Shown here: piece by piece, positions 42,870 through 52,863 of the stretch
Layout of the letters: the number at the start of each line of letters is the position of its first letter
How positions within the stretch are numbered: the first letter of the stretch is position 1
Source: Diplolepis rosae
Taxonomy: Eukaryota; Arthropoda; Insecta; Hymenoptera; Diplolepididae
Assembly: GCA_030998225.1 (NCBI GenBank)
Contig: JAPYXD010000608.1
Span: 2,448,501-2,512,500, forward strand
Length of the DNA stretch: 64,000 nucleotides
Direction of reading: 5' to 3'
Made by a program: the position numbers and the translations under genes
The notes under the pieces: generated by a model
Told to the model about the DNA's origin: nothing
Seen by the model: the letters and a program-made list of their open reading frames with translations, nothing else
Database searches by the model: none

Positions 42870-43975
42870 TTAAATATGACCTATTATGCTATCATAACAA
42901 TCATTGTACTTCACTAAATCTTTTTTTAAATTTATAGAATATCTTCCCTCTCTTTCTATATATAACATCTCCATAAATTCTCTTTTTCCCTTATTACTTT
43001 CCGAGTGCAAAATCTCAACATTATTCCGGTCAAAGTCATGATCAGCGTATTCCTTTCTATGATCAGACAAAACATTATGGTAATTACACTTTCTCCTAAG
43101 ATTCTTTTCGTGTTCTCCTACTCTAGTATTCAGAAGTCTGCCTGTTTGTTCCACATAAGTCACTTTGCACTTTTTACAAATCAATTTATATACCACACCA
43201 CTTTTTTCAAATCTATTCAAAACGTCTTTACCTGAAGTTATGAGTCCTTCTATCCCAAACAGTATTCTAAAAATTGTATGGATTTTAAACTTTTTAACAT
43301 AAACTGAATTGTTTTTGAGATTTGACCAAAATATGGAAGAACAATGGTATTATGTTCATCAAAGATTTCACTTTGTGTATCTGTGTCCACGTTACTACTC
43401 TGTCTACTCTTGACTTGTTCAATTTTAATTTTTATATGTTTTTCAATCAAATCTTGTGGGTAGTGGTTAAAAAATAAAATTTTTCTAATAACACCTAAAT
43501 TTTCTGCATGGAAAGATTCATGAGACAAACAAACATCTCTGTCAACCAGATTTTTAATAACAGCGACTTTATTTTGAAAGGGAATAAAATTTAACAATCT
43601 ACCAGAACATGTACTGTTTCTGTACCAATTGGACACTATTTTACAATTGTCAAGTTTAATTATTTCCAAGTCCAAAAACTAATTTTATTGTTTCGTTTTA
43701 TTTTATGGGTAAATTGAATTCTTGGGTGATAGTCATTGAAAGTATCTATAACTGTTTGCAGCTTATCTGACCTCGGAATTTTATGTATATTAGCTTCAAA
43801 ATTCTTGATCATTTCTATCATCTGCTTTGATTTATCTTTTATTATATTACTTCTAAAACCCTTTCCTAATCTAAGGATACCCAGTACAGAATCTGCTACT
43901 TGAATATCAGTCAAATTTACAAACCAAGGATTAATCTTTTCTCTCTCAAAAACCCTATGCAAATTTTAGATTTAA
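42870..43975 (-). pseudogene. Penelope-like element with GIY-YIG endonuclease
   Basis: Minus strand, three segments. 43962-43660 is the N-terminal part ('INPWFVNLTDIQVADSVLGI', 'YHPRIQFTHKI'). 43675-43250 is the RT thumb ('NCKIVSNWYRNSTCSGRLLN', 'KNLVDRDVCLSHESF'). 43220-42870 is the GIY-YIG domain ('GVVYKLICKKCKVTYVEQTG' with a Cys pair, the Arg in 'LNTRVGEHEKNL' and the Glu in 'EMLYIERE'). The RT palm, with YGLPK and the YxDD box, is deleted between the first two, joined at a stop near 43675. A different, better-preserved family than the 1.3- and 19.5-kb copies. GIY-YIG would nick the target for priming. Confidence 0.9.
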
Positions 43976-44562
43976 ATCGCCAAATATGTACACGTGTACA
44001 ATCCCATAAAACCAGACGTGGAGTCCACATTTTTCCATGACATTGAGTTCGAAAAGAATGGGTTAAAATTGCGTTATTTTCCACTGCCTATTATGAGGGA
44101 AAAAACATGTGCTCAAATAATGGGCAATATCTGGCCACTTTCAACCCAAACGTGAGGGGCAAAACTTGCGCCTCTTTGCTAACGCAGATCATAGCAATAA
44201 TTCCGTAAATACTTGGTGTCATATAAAAGGCGCAAAAAGTTGTCAATTCCGGCCCTAAGTCGTGGATAAAGATGACTCGAGCATGGTGCTCGAAATTAGG
44301 TCAATTTTTACGGAAAAACGTGGAGTACAGTTTAATGGTCAATTTTTTAGTAAAACTTTGATTTTAGTTTTTTTTCTCAAATGTCATCATTCAGCACTAC
44401 TCTTTCTCTTCAAAATGAGCTATTGAACAGTCACGAGTGATTTTTTTTCACAAAGATACGGTCATATTAAGTTTTCACATTTATCCGAACAACCTTATGA
44501 GCATTCACATTGACTCTTTGGTGCATACCATTTTGCATTCAAAAATTTATCTTGAAAATTTG
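43976..44562. other. Sequence without recognised gene
   Basis: Moderately mixed composition; no coding motif or repeat partner found. Confidence 0.35.
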
Positions 44563-44728
44563 TGCTTGCGGGTTTTGATGGTCTGTGAATAAGAATTTAG
44601 TCAGAAAATTGACATTTCCATTTTTAAGGTGGTAAATTTCGATCCGCCATCTTAGAAATGGAAATGTCAATTTTCTGAATGTACATTATTATTCACAGAC
44701 CATCAAAACCCGCAAGCATAAATCATTC
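44563..44728. repeat. Palindromic MITE-like element
   Basis: Arms 44563-44633 and 44655-44728 are inverted copies (TGCTTGCGGGTTTTGATGG ... CCATCAAAACCCGCAAGCA) with only a few differences around a 20-bp centre. Would fold into one hairpin. No target duplication longer than two or three bases is evident. Confidence 0.85.
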
Positions 44729-44904
44729 TACTAAAAAGGCATAAAAAAAGTACCGGGGAATGTTGAATAAAACACACACTTTTCATTTATTCATCAATAT
44801 TTATTTTATCATCGTCAAAGTAGGCCACATTTGATACAAATTAGGATCACAAGTAACATTTTTCCTGTTATTCAAAAAAAAATTTATTTTGGTTGATTTC
44901 AATC

Positions 44905-45255
44905 TACCTGACTGAGATTTGTTTAAGGATATAGCCTTTCACTTACATGTAAGTTTATATTTATGATACAGCGACTAGCAGATTTCGCGCTCAGCTATCC
45001 TCAAATTAGAGTCTCAGGAGCGGATTAAGTATTAGTCTAATACCATATATTTGATAGCTAAAATCTCGACTACTGTAATCCAAAATTTGTTTAAAGATAT
45101 AGCTTTTCACTTTCGTATGAGGTTATATTGAATGGTATTATGTTTCAAATACTGTGACTAAGATTTGTTTATGGATATAGCCTTTCAATTTCGTGTAAGT
45201 TTATTTTCAACAGCGACTAGCGCGCTCAGCTATCCTCAAATTAGAGTTTTTGAAA
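44905..45255 (+). repeat. Degenerate tandem duplication
   Basis: A block starting GATTTGTTTAAGGATATAGC at 44916 recurs at about 45085 and 45166. The block CGCTCAGCTATCCTCAAATT occurs at about 44990 and 45226. Units of about 240 bp with internal sub-repeats; function unknown. Confidence 0.7.
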
Positions 45256-45800
45256 ATCAGAATTGGAGTTAATTTTAATTGAAACAACAAAAAAAGTGAA
45301 TTCTATGAATCCCAATCAATCCTAACTGAAGATATAATTTCTCAAAACCCATCCACAATTATTAAAATTGAAAATACATCAGATTCAGAATCTGAAACAA
45401 AATACAAATAATAGCATAATTATTGCGGGAGATAAGTATAACGATATTGCACAAATTAACCGATTATTTGATGATACCGTAGGAGATATAACATTAAGAG
45501 AAAACTCAATATTTGAAAGCGTTACAGAAAAAAAAAATCTAGTGATATTTCAAATAATCAAATTCTGACTGTATCTCAAAACAGATACTAATTGATAGAT
45601 CCATTTTCAACTAAATCATAATTAAATAAGACTCCAGAATCTTCTAACCAAACAACGATATTGGACAATGCAAATTTAGAATCACGTGAAGTTAAAAAAG
45701 AATTACCGAATAAGATCAACTAAATAGCATCTAACGACTCTGAAAATATTAAACAAGTTCTTGATTCGTAAAATCTCTCAAACCCTCATTTTACCTTATT
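45256..45800 (+). other. Possible retroelement gag-like remnant
   Basis: Asn/Glu/Ser-rich plus-strand frames (45368-45568, 'DIAQINRLFDDTVGDITLRE') broken by stops. It lies on the same strand as the Ty3/gypsy RT at 46.8 kb and could be its gag or a leader, but no motif supports this. Confidence 0.25.
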
Positions 45801-45935
45801 AAAAAGGCCGGTCGTGGTGAGGGTGTGAGAAGTGGGTGGTGTGGTTGTTAGCTGTTGTGTGGTGCAAAACTGTTAGTCCATGGTCCTTGTATCTGAAACT
45901 TGGCAACCTATATTGTGCCTGGTTAGCGTCCAGAT

Positions 45936-46556
45936 TCAGCCAGTGAAGATGGGAGTTGGTTCCTCTTTTTCCTTCTTCTCACAGTCGTCGAGGTCAGAGC
46001 AGTCCCCGAAGAGTTTATCGAAAGTTCTCTTCAACGACCGGGGTACTACGCGCTGACGAGGATGCCCGAGAGTCTTCAAAGGGCTTGTCACGGGTGCTGG
46101 GCGTGGTGGCGTTGGCTTCAGTGGCGCGAATTCAGGCAGCAGCTTCCACACTGGGGAGTTCAGCAACTTTTCCAGTGAGCGGTGTCCTGGCGCTGTCGTG
46201 GCGAGCGTTTCGAGCTCCTTTTGCGGCATTGATGGGGATGCTGGGTTCCCTTGGCTGATCACTGAGGAAGGTGCGGCGAACTTCGGTACCGAGAAGTCAC
46301 AACAATTATCCGAGGGAGGTTGGCACCACTGTAAATAGCCTGGGTCACGCGGAACCTTTCCAGCGGGCATCTGTAGGTAGGCAACGCTGCTCTCGGGTCT
46401 ACCAGTAGGCCAGCGGTGGCTCGTTCCCGGCGTGGCGGTGGCAGTACTGGTCCAGTAGCCGGGGTGATGGGGGTAAGCAGACTGCGCTGCTAATATGCGA
46501 GTGGCCCATCGTGCCCTCCTCTTACGCTTCCTACTGCTGCTGACTCCGTGTGGCAT
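45936..46556 (-). CDS. Hypothetical 206-residue protein in a GC-rich island
   Basis: An intact minus-strand frame, the longest unbroken ORF of unknown type here, in a segment visibly richer in G and C than all neighbours. The N-terminus is strongly basic ('SSRKRKRRARWATR', residues 6-19, a possible nuclear targeting signal). The middle is rich in Pro, Ser and Thr. 'SLEKLLNSPVWKLLPEFAPL' is a likely helical hydrophobic patch. The C-terminal end carries an acidic run ('FGDCSDLDDCEKKEKEE'). No family is recognised. A second ATG with a better start context (ACCATGG, 46580-46586) opens a 16-codon frame overlapping this start, which could reduce translation or show that the true start differs. May be a transposon ORF or a captured gene. 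Confidence 0.5.
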   Translation of the reverse strand: MPHGVSSSRKRKRRARWATRILAAQSAYPHHPGYWTSTATATPGTSHRWPTGRPESSVAYLQMPAGKVPRDPGYLQWCQPPSDNCCDFSVPKFAAPSSVISQGNPASPSMPQKELETLATTAPGHRSLEKLLNSPVWKLLPEFAPLKPTPPRPAPVTSPLKTLGHPRQRVVPRSLKRTFDKLFGDCSDLDDCEKKEKEEPTPIFTG

Positions 46557-46660
46557 CTTCGCTTTTCTGTGGGCAGGCCATGGTTAAGGTAAGAAAGAGA
46601 AGACCCGATGTATCTGTAGACAAAACTTTTCCTCGAATGAATCTCCTAGCGAAAACGCGC

Positions 46661-46669
46661 CCTTTTATC
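46661..46669 (-). promoter_or_regulatory. TATA-like box upstream of the 206-residue ORF
   Basis: GATAAAAGG on the minus strand, about 105 bases upstream of the ATG and preceded by a GC-rich stretch. Position and sequence fit a core promoter, but this is inference only. Confidence 0.35.
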
Positions 46670-46829
46670 TAGCTTCTCTCGTTTCGGCGGCCCTGGGGAA
46701 GGGGTCAATTTTTCCCAATTTTCCAATTTAATTTTTCACAAAAAATTTGCAATGACTTTATTAATCATATTCCATAAACAAATGATTTTCACCAATCATT
46801 AAACATTTCAAATAAAAATCTATAAAATT

Positions 46830-47556
46830 CAAGAATTATTAAAATTAGGTAATTTAAATAAAGAAGATAAACAACATATTGGAAATCTGATTAAAAAATA
46901 TGCAGATCGATTTCATATACCAGAAGAACCAACTTTCTTAACTTTCTTTCATTCAAGCAACAACTTTCTTACAACATAACATTTCAACAACTGATGACTG
47001 ACCTATATTTTTAAAACCATATAGATTCCCTCCAGTGCATGAAGAAGAGATTTCGCGGCAAGTAAATGAGCTGATCGAAAATAAAATTATTAAACCCTCA
47101 CAATCACCATATAACACATCTGTTTATTATTTACCAAATATTATTGATATTTTAGACCAATTGGGATCAGCACAATATTTTTCTTTATTCGACCTTGCTT
47201 CAGAATTTTATTAAATGAAAATTATTCCGGAAGACTCTCATAAAAAAGCTTTTTTAACCCCTTATGGCGTTTATGAATTTGACCGAATGCAATTTAGTTT
47301 GAAAAACGCACCAGTTACTTTTCACCGGTTAATGGATTCAGTTTCAACAGGACTACAAGGAACTGAGTTATTTGTATACTTCGATGACATTGCTTTATAT
47401 GCAAATTCTTTAGAAGAACATAAGGAAAAATTCAAAGAATTGTTAAAAAGATCAACTGCAGCGGGTCTGAAATTACAGCCAGATAAATGCGAATATTCAC
47501 GCCCAGAAGTTGCTTACCCTAGCAAACCGGTGATTATTATATATAAATATAATTAA
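46830..47556 (+). pseudogene. Ty3/gypsy reverse transcriptase remnant
   Basis: Plus strand: 'NLNKEDKQHIGNLIKKYADR' (about 46850), 'PYRFPPVHEEEISRQVNELI' and 'NKIIKPSQSPYNTS' (about 47020-47120). An internal deletion then joins straight to 'YLPNIIDILDQLGSAQYFSL', removing the LRxCVDYRxLN-type box. After a TAA in 'ASEFY*MKI' it stays open at 47215-47556 with 'FDRMQFSLKNAPVTFHRLMD' and the active site 'VYFDDIALYANSLEEH'. The frame ends before the RNase H connection. The RT copies element RNA; this copy is inactive. Its integrase was not found. Confidence 0.88.
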
Positions 47557-48197
47557 AGATTGGAAAATGCAAATATGTCAAATAAATGTATTGAATAGTA
47601 AAATTAATGACACTATATATGCTAACGTATCAAAATCGCAGGACCCATTTGCAAAACCGTGAACAATTCCGTTTACACCCAGGTTGAAACCCATGTTCGA
47701 ATAGGGTTTTATCGGATTCTAACGGTTTTTTTAAGCAGGGTACATTCAGGCGTTGGGTGGATATTGCTAACTGGGCTACTGAAGGACCTTTCTCAACTTC
47801 AAAAATACGGAGTGAATATAGAAAAATAATTCAGACAAAAGCCGAGCATTTATAATAACAGTGTGGATACAAAAATAGACGTATATAGTATACTGTAGGA
47901 GGATTGTAGAGCTCATCATAAGATAAGATTTTAACGTATCACTCAGATGTACAAATCTGGTAAATTCACGCATGCACCAGAATTCTTGGAGGCCTTCCTT
48001 GAACCACCCCTGCATTCGGGGACGAAAGCTCAATATCCCGGTGTGGTTTCTTACGATCAAACCGAAAATAAAAATATTAAAAGTTATATAATATTATAAC
48101 ATAATAATATAATATTAATATTATAGTATATAATATAATAATATCATAAAAATATTCTACTTAAAACTCGAATAAAAGATAGTTTATTCACGGTTCT
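47557..48197. other. Unassigned sequence with AT-only tract
   Basis: 48069-48165 is nearly pure A/T with ATAATATAAT steps. No coding motif on either strand. Confidence 0.4.
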
Positions 48198-48258
48198 CGT
48201 AACGTGAGCGTTTTTGCACGCTCAGCATGGACAGGTAAGGGGGTGGGTTCAAGGACTT
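48198..48258 (+). repeat. Dispersed hairpin-bearing repeat, copy 2
   Basis: CGTAACGTGAGCGTTTTTGC followed by ACGCTCAGCATGGACAGG; partner of 3941-4002 (reverse strand). It too is followed by TATA-type microsatellite sequence (48408-48425). Confidence 0.55.
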
Positions 48259-49992
48259 AAAAGCATTAGGAAGAAGTTCAGAAATTTAAACATTAAACGA
48301 TGTCCGTTATACAGAAAAGGAGAAACAATTTATAGGCACGAAAATGATCTATAATACATAGGTTTATAAGTATATGTTCATGTATAGATGTGCATGGGGG
48401 TGTGAGCATATATATATATATGTACATACCAATTATGCGTATATCAAGGTATTTTGGCACTCGCACACATGTATATAAAATACGTTAAAATTGACGCAAT
48501 TTCTGGCAATGTATGAAAATAAATAATAAACGAAATAATGTGTATAGAATGAATGAAATTTAAGAATTAAGGTAAACGTGGAAATTTAAGATTTGTGTTA
48601 AAAAAGATAAAATAACAAAATGTGAGAGAACGATAGCAGAAAGGACAAATAGCGGAGAGAGATGGAAAAAGAAAACACGAAGAGAAACGCACGCACGCAC
48701 GTAAGCTAAACCTTGGTGGCTGGGAGCTCAGGTATAACCCTTGCGGCGACGCCATTAACACCTTACGCCCACCGTAAGCAGCGTACGCTCGCCCGTACGC
48801 ACAGACTTTGGTGATTCTTACGCACGTTAAAGACCTTCCGCTGAGTTCCTTGACCGCTGCTATTGATGTTACGTTTGTAATAGTATTCCCAAAGCCATCT
48901 AAAATACATTAAATCATATTTAAATTATATCTAGAACTTGGATAGCTAAAATTGTCAGCCAGTAAGTGGTACATTACTAAAAGAATCTGAACCAACGTTT
49001 TTCTGAAAATATTAAAAATCAAAAAGGTGTTAGATTCTGAAACAATCCAAAAGGTCAATTGAAATTTCTGATATCGACCTGCGACTTGCGAAAATTTAGG
49101 AGTAATTAGAACATGATCCAGAAATTATTATTAATTAATGAAATGACCAAGTTGACAAAAATTCTCATTAGGCAACAAGACAGGAAGAACTTTGAAGCTA
49201 CCAAGTATTTAGATCTTCAGTATTTCCAAATTCTTCATCAGCAAAAATTCCCTTCCACAGAAAAAACTTTATGAAATTAATAGGGCGAGAAAGTGAAGAA
49301 TAGTTCTGGTGCGTGCGCGTGTGTAAATTTACTAACCGCTTGTAGTCGGTAAAATAAAGAAAAGACAGGAGTGATTAGTTTTAGTCACGAAACGCTCAAT
49401 TCCAAGACCCAGTCAAATCTACGGGTCTGGGGCAGCCTTATTCCTCCGCCTTTGACCTGTCAACTGGTAGAATAAGAAATCAGCAATCGGTAAGCGGTAT
49501 CGTTTCCATGTTATATTATTTCATTAATTGTAACTGTAAAAACCGTGTAACAGAAGCAAAAATCTATCGAAAAATAAGTGACTAATTTTAATTTACCAAG
49601 AACACATGATATTTCACGCTTTTATAAAATTTCTGGTAATGACATAGGCTAGGGATAACGACATACCTAACGGCAGTAGAAACACTTACAATATTTTGAT
49701 TTCTGTATTCAACATCCTGCGTTGTTCAGAGAGACATATTATTTTATAAATACAATTATAAATTTCCAACCTACAACCCAATGGCTAAAACTCCCGAACC
49801 ATTTCTATCAGTGTAAATGAAAAATATTTTTTAAAAAATGATGATGACAATGATGAAAAATGTTACATTGAATAAGATTGTAAGGATATAAAGAAATGAA
49901 AAATTTATGGAATTAATGGAAAAACTACTAAACAATTGAACAAAGAAAATTTATTCAAAATTAATAATAGAAGGTTGATTAATATAATAATA
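48259..49992. other. Unassigned sequence; GC-richer block at 48.7-48.9 kb
   Basis: 48680-48860 contains CGCACGCACGCACG and several TACG(C/T)-rich phrases, GC-richer than the flanks, perhaps an LTR or a simple-sequence-derived block. No protein motif seen. From 49800 on the sequence is extremely AT-rich. Confidence 0.35.
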
Positions 49993-51138
49993 GGGTAAGT
50001 GTGGGTATTACTGTGGATGCCCCAGTTACTGCGCTTTCAAATAAAACTAATGATATACAATGTTTTAAAGATATATAGCGCTACAGAACAATTAAAAACA
50101 ATCAATTTCTAATCCAAGCATAATAAGTATCAACGAATTATCAATAGTTACGATATTTGTAGCTAATTGATTGCAATTTAAAACTCTCATGTTCCCGATT
50201 CCCATAGTTTTAATGCTTAGATTTGTTGAAAGGTCATGAACACGTTCTGAAAAACTTGTTATAATTCCGTTTCTGAAAATAAAATATTTATTTTGATATT
50301 ACTTTCTGCAAAGTAAATATTTTATTTTTCTAAATATTTATGCAAAATAACAAAAAATACGTTTTTTAATCATTTTTTTACCAAAACAGTATTTGGTACA
50401 TGATTTTCATAGGTGTATGAATTACTGCGATCTGTCAGGCGGCACTGCATAACCTTTCAATCTATTACAAATGCTTCGTTATGCTTACTTTTTATAATTG
50501 AGATTAAACGTAATGTTGAAAATTCCAAAATCGTTGCTAATGAGGCAAGAGAAAGTCAAGTAATATAATTTTAAGGTAAATTAAATAAGAGTTATAATAT
50601 TATTTAATCTTAAATTGTTAAAAATACTTCACGTTCACTTTTTATAATTTAGCTTAAATAAAATGTTCAACACTCCTTAATCGTTGCTAAAGATGCAAGA
50701 GGAACTCAAGTGATATAATTTTAAGTTAAATTAAATAAAATTAATAAAATTATTAATCTTAATTTGTTTCGAATGCTTCGTCGTGTTTACTTTTTATAAT
50801 TGAGATTAAATAAAATTTTCAACACTCCTAAATTAATTGTAAGTTCACTCAAAATAATATCGCAGTATTACGTGCACAGAAATTGGGGTTTCCGCAGTAA
50901 TTGGTGCGCAGTAATTCATGCAAACCCGCAGTAATACCTACATGGAACATTTTTTTTAGATTCGCATTTTCTAAGTAAATTTGGTTTCTTTTCAGGGTTT
51001 AAGGACTGCATGCTACTTACTTAATACCAAATACTGCTTTAAAAATTAATTCGTGACGACTTTTTTATCTCAAAATCTTTTTTTTTAACTTTAAAAGCCG
51101 TCTTGATTTTCGATCCGCAGTAATTGGCACACTTACCC
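49993..51138. mobile_element. TA-flanked non-autonomous element with internal tandem repeats
   Basis: Terminal inverted repeats GGGTAAGTGTGGGTATTACTG and, at the right, GGGTAAGTGTGCCAATTACTG, inside TA (49991-49992 and 51139-51140). 1146 bp, no open frame of note. GCAGTAAT phrases recur near both ends (50420-50450 and 50910-50940), a sub-terminal repeat pattern. It contains the tandem array listed next. The TA duplication suggests the Tc1/mariner superfamily. Confidence 0.82.
50471..50860 (+). repeat. Tandem repeat of about 150 bp, 2.6 units
   Basis: Units start at 50471, 50624 and 50773 with ATGCTTCG or ATACTTCA, followed by TTACTTTTTATAATTGAGAT. The units differ by scattered changes. Confidence 0.85.
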
Positions 51139-52863
51139 TAAATAAAATGAAAAATAAGGGAAACAAAAACGCTTTCTACAAATTAGTTGAAGAACAAAAT
51201 ATTTCGGAAACATTTTTTCCCCAATTTTTGAAATACGTTATGGATTTAAATCTAATCTTATCAAAGAATAAAAATAAATGTTATGCTATGCAAACTAGGA
51301 GTCAGTTAAAAAATTCACGGAATATAGGTATAGATAAAAATGAAAATAATATAAAAAATAAGGTGATAAAAAATATTGAAATAAAGAAAAAAATAGAAAG
51401 GAAGCGTAAAAGGTCATGAAAGATAAAAATAGAATTATTTTGTTTACTCATATCAATAAGCTAGGAGATAAAGATTGCAAAGGAATTTACTGCATTGTGC
51501 GAGCAAACGAGATACCTGATCCATGTTACGCGTGAGTCACAGCGGTCAGAGTTCATATCATGCACGAATTTTAACGGTCTGAAAGAAAACTTCGTTTCCC
51601 TGTTACAATAGTAATCTCTTATAATTCAAGTTGTTTCCTGAAATGTGGATTTAATTTGAAAACTGCAATGATACCTTTAGTTTTTAATTTATATGTAGGT
51701 ACAATATGAATATATATATTCCCAGAATAGACAAGCAGCATGAGTTAAACATTTATATCCGAATTTAATTCTCTCAACCAGCTTTTAAAAATTTTAATGA
51801 TTCTTTCTCGAGCAGCGATAAGCCACATTAGCGGTCTTGTCGAGGTACTCGGGTTACGGGCGCTTTAAAACTGGATTTACATATTTTATTTTTGATGTGT
51901 AGTTTGAAAATTTTGATATAATCGGCAAACAGGATTCAACAATAGTTTTTTCAGTCTAGAGCGCTCGTAACAACCAACCATATGACCAACTTGGAAATAC
52001 ACAAATCCAGTATCTTTAGCAACAAGTAGAATCTATACACAATCAGATTTAGACAAATTAAGAGATCATATCATGTTACCTGCAGAAAAACCAAATAAAA
52101 AAGAACCTAATAAAAAATAAACAAATAATAACAAATTAACAATTTGCATTCTTTTTTCTTATTTTCTTCAAAGATTTGATGGAGCTAGGAACAACGAAAT
52201 TACAGAGATATATATAAAACTAAAAATTTAGGTATTCTTAATTCCCTAAAAATTTTTAAAAGATTTAACAACTAAATACAGGCTGGAAGAACCACAATTT
52301 TTAACTTACAAAGGTTTTGCCATTGACAAAAAAATAATTTATTCATGGAAACATCGTATTCCTCTTCAATTTTAGCACACTGTTCAGTTCAGTTTTTTTC
52401 CAAAACTCTAACCTTAGTGATTATTATATAAAGACATGATTTGAAAATTCAACAGGGCTCTACTTTGAAAGTAATAGAAAGATAATGTTTTTTGAACGAG
52501 AAAGCCATTTAATGACTCACATAGACAATTATAAAATACTCAGTTTTTAAAATACATTAATCAATATTTGTGAAAGTGCAAATAATTCCTGTAAAAATGC
52601 TTAAGACAGTAATTTTTGCAATAGAAATATAAGGATAACAAATTTAAAAACCAAAAACTCTAAATAGGGAATTTATTTGGAAAAAACTATCATCTTTTTA
52701 ACGATAAAAAATCATTGTACCAAAATTACTACGAATTTCACATAAACTGACCTCGAACTTAAAGAAACATTTGCAAATACTTTCCAGTGGGAAAAATTTA
52801 GAACTTTTTTTTTTTCACACTCATTAACCAAGGCAATAGTAAAATTCAGTACCGCCCTGGACA
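51139..52863 (+). other. Sequence with possible gypsy-type remnants
   Basis: 51147-51419 is an open Lys/Asn-rich frame containing 'CYAMQTRSQLKNSR', which recalls a segment after the RNase H/chromodomain of some Ty3/gypsy polyproteins. About 52030-52130 gives, out of frame, 'DLDKLRDHIMLPAEKP'-like sequence that may be a retroelement fragment. Both could belong to the element with the RT at 46.8 kb. Evidence is weak. The remainder is AT-rich and unassigned. Confidence 0.25.

Noticed and set aside
45956..46258. 100-codon plus-strand frame overlapping the 206-codon ORF
   Set aside because: High GC reduces stop frequency on both strands. The minus-strand frame is longer and has the better upstream context.
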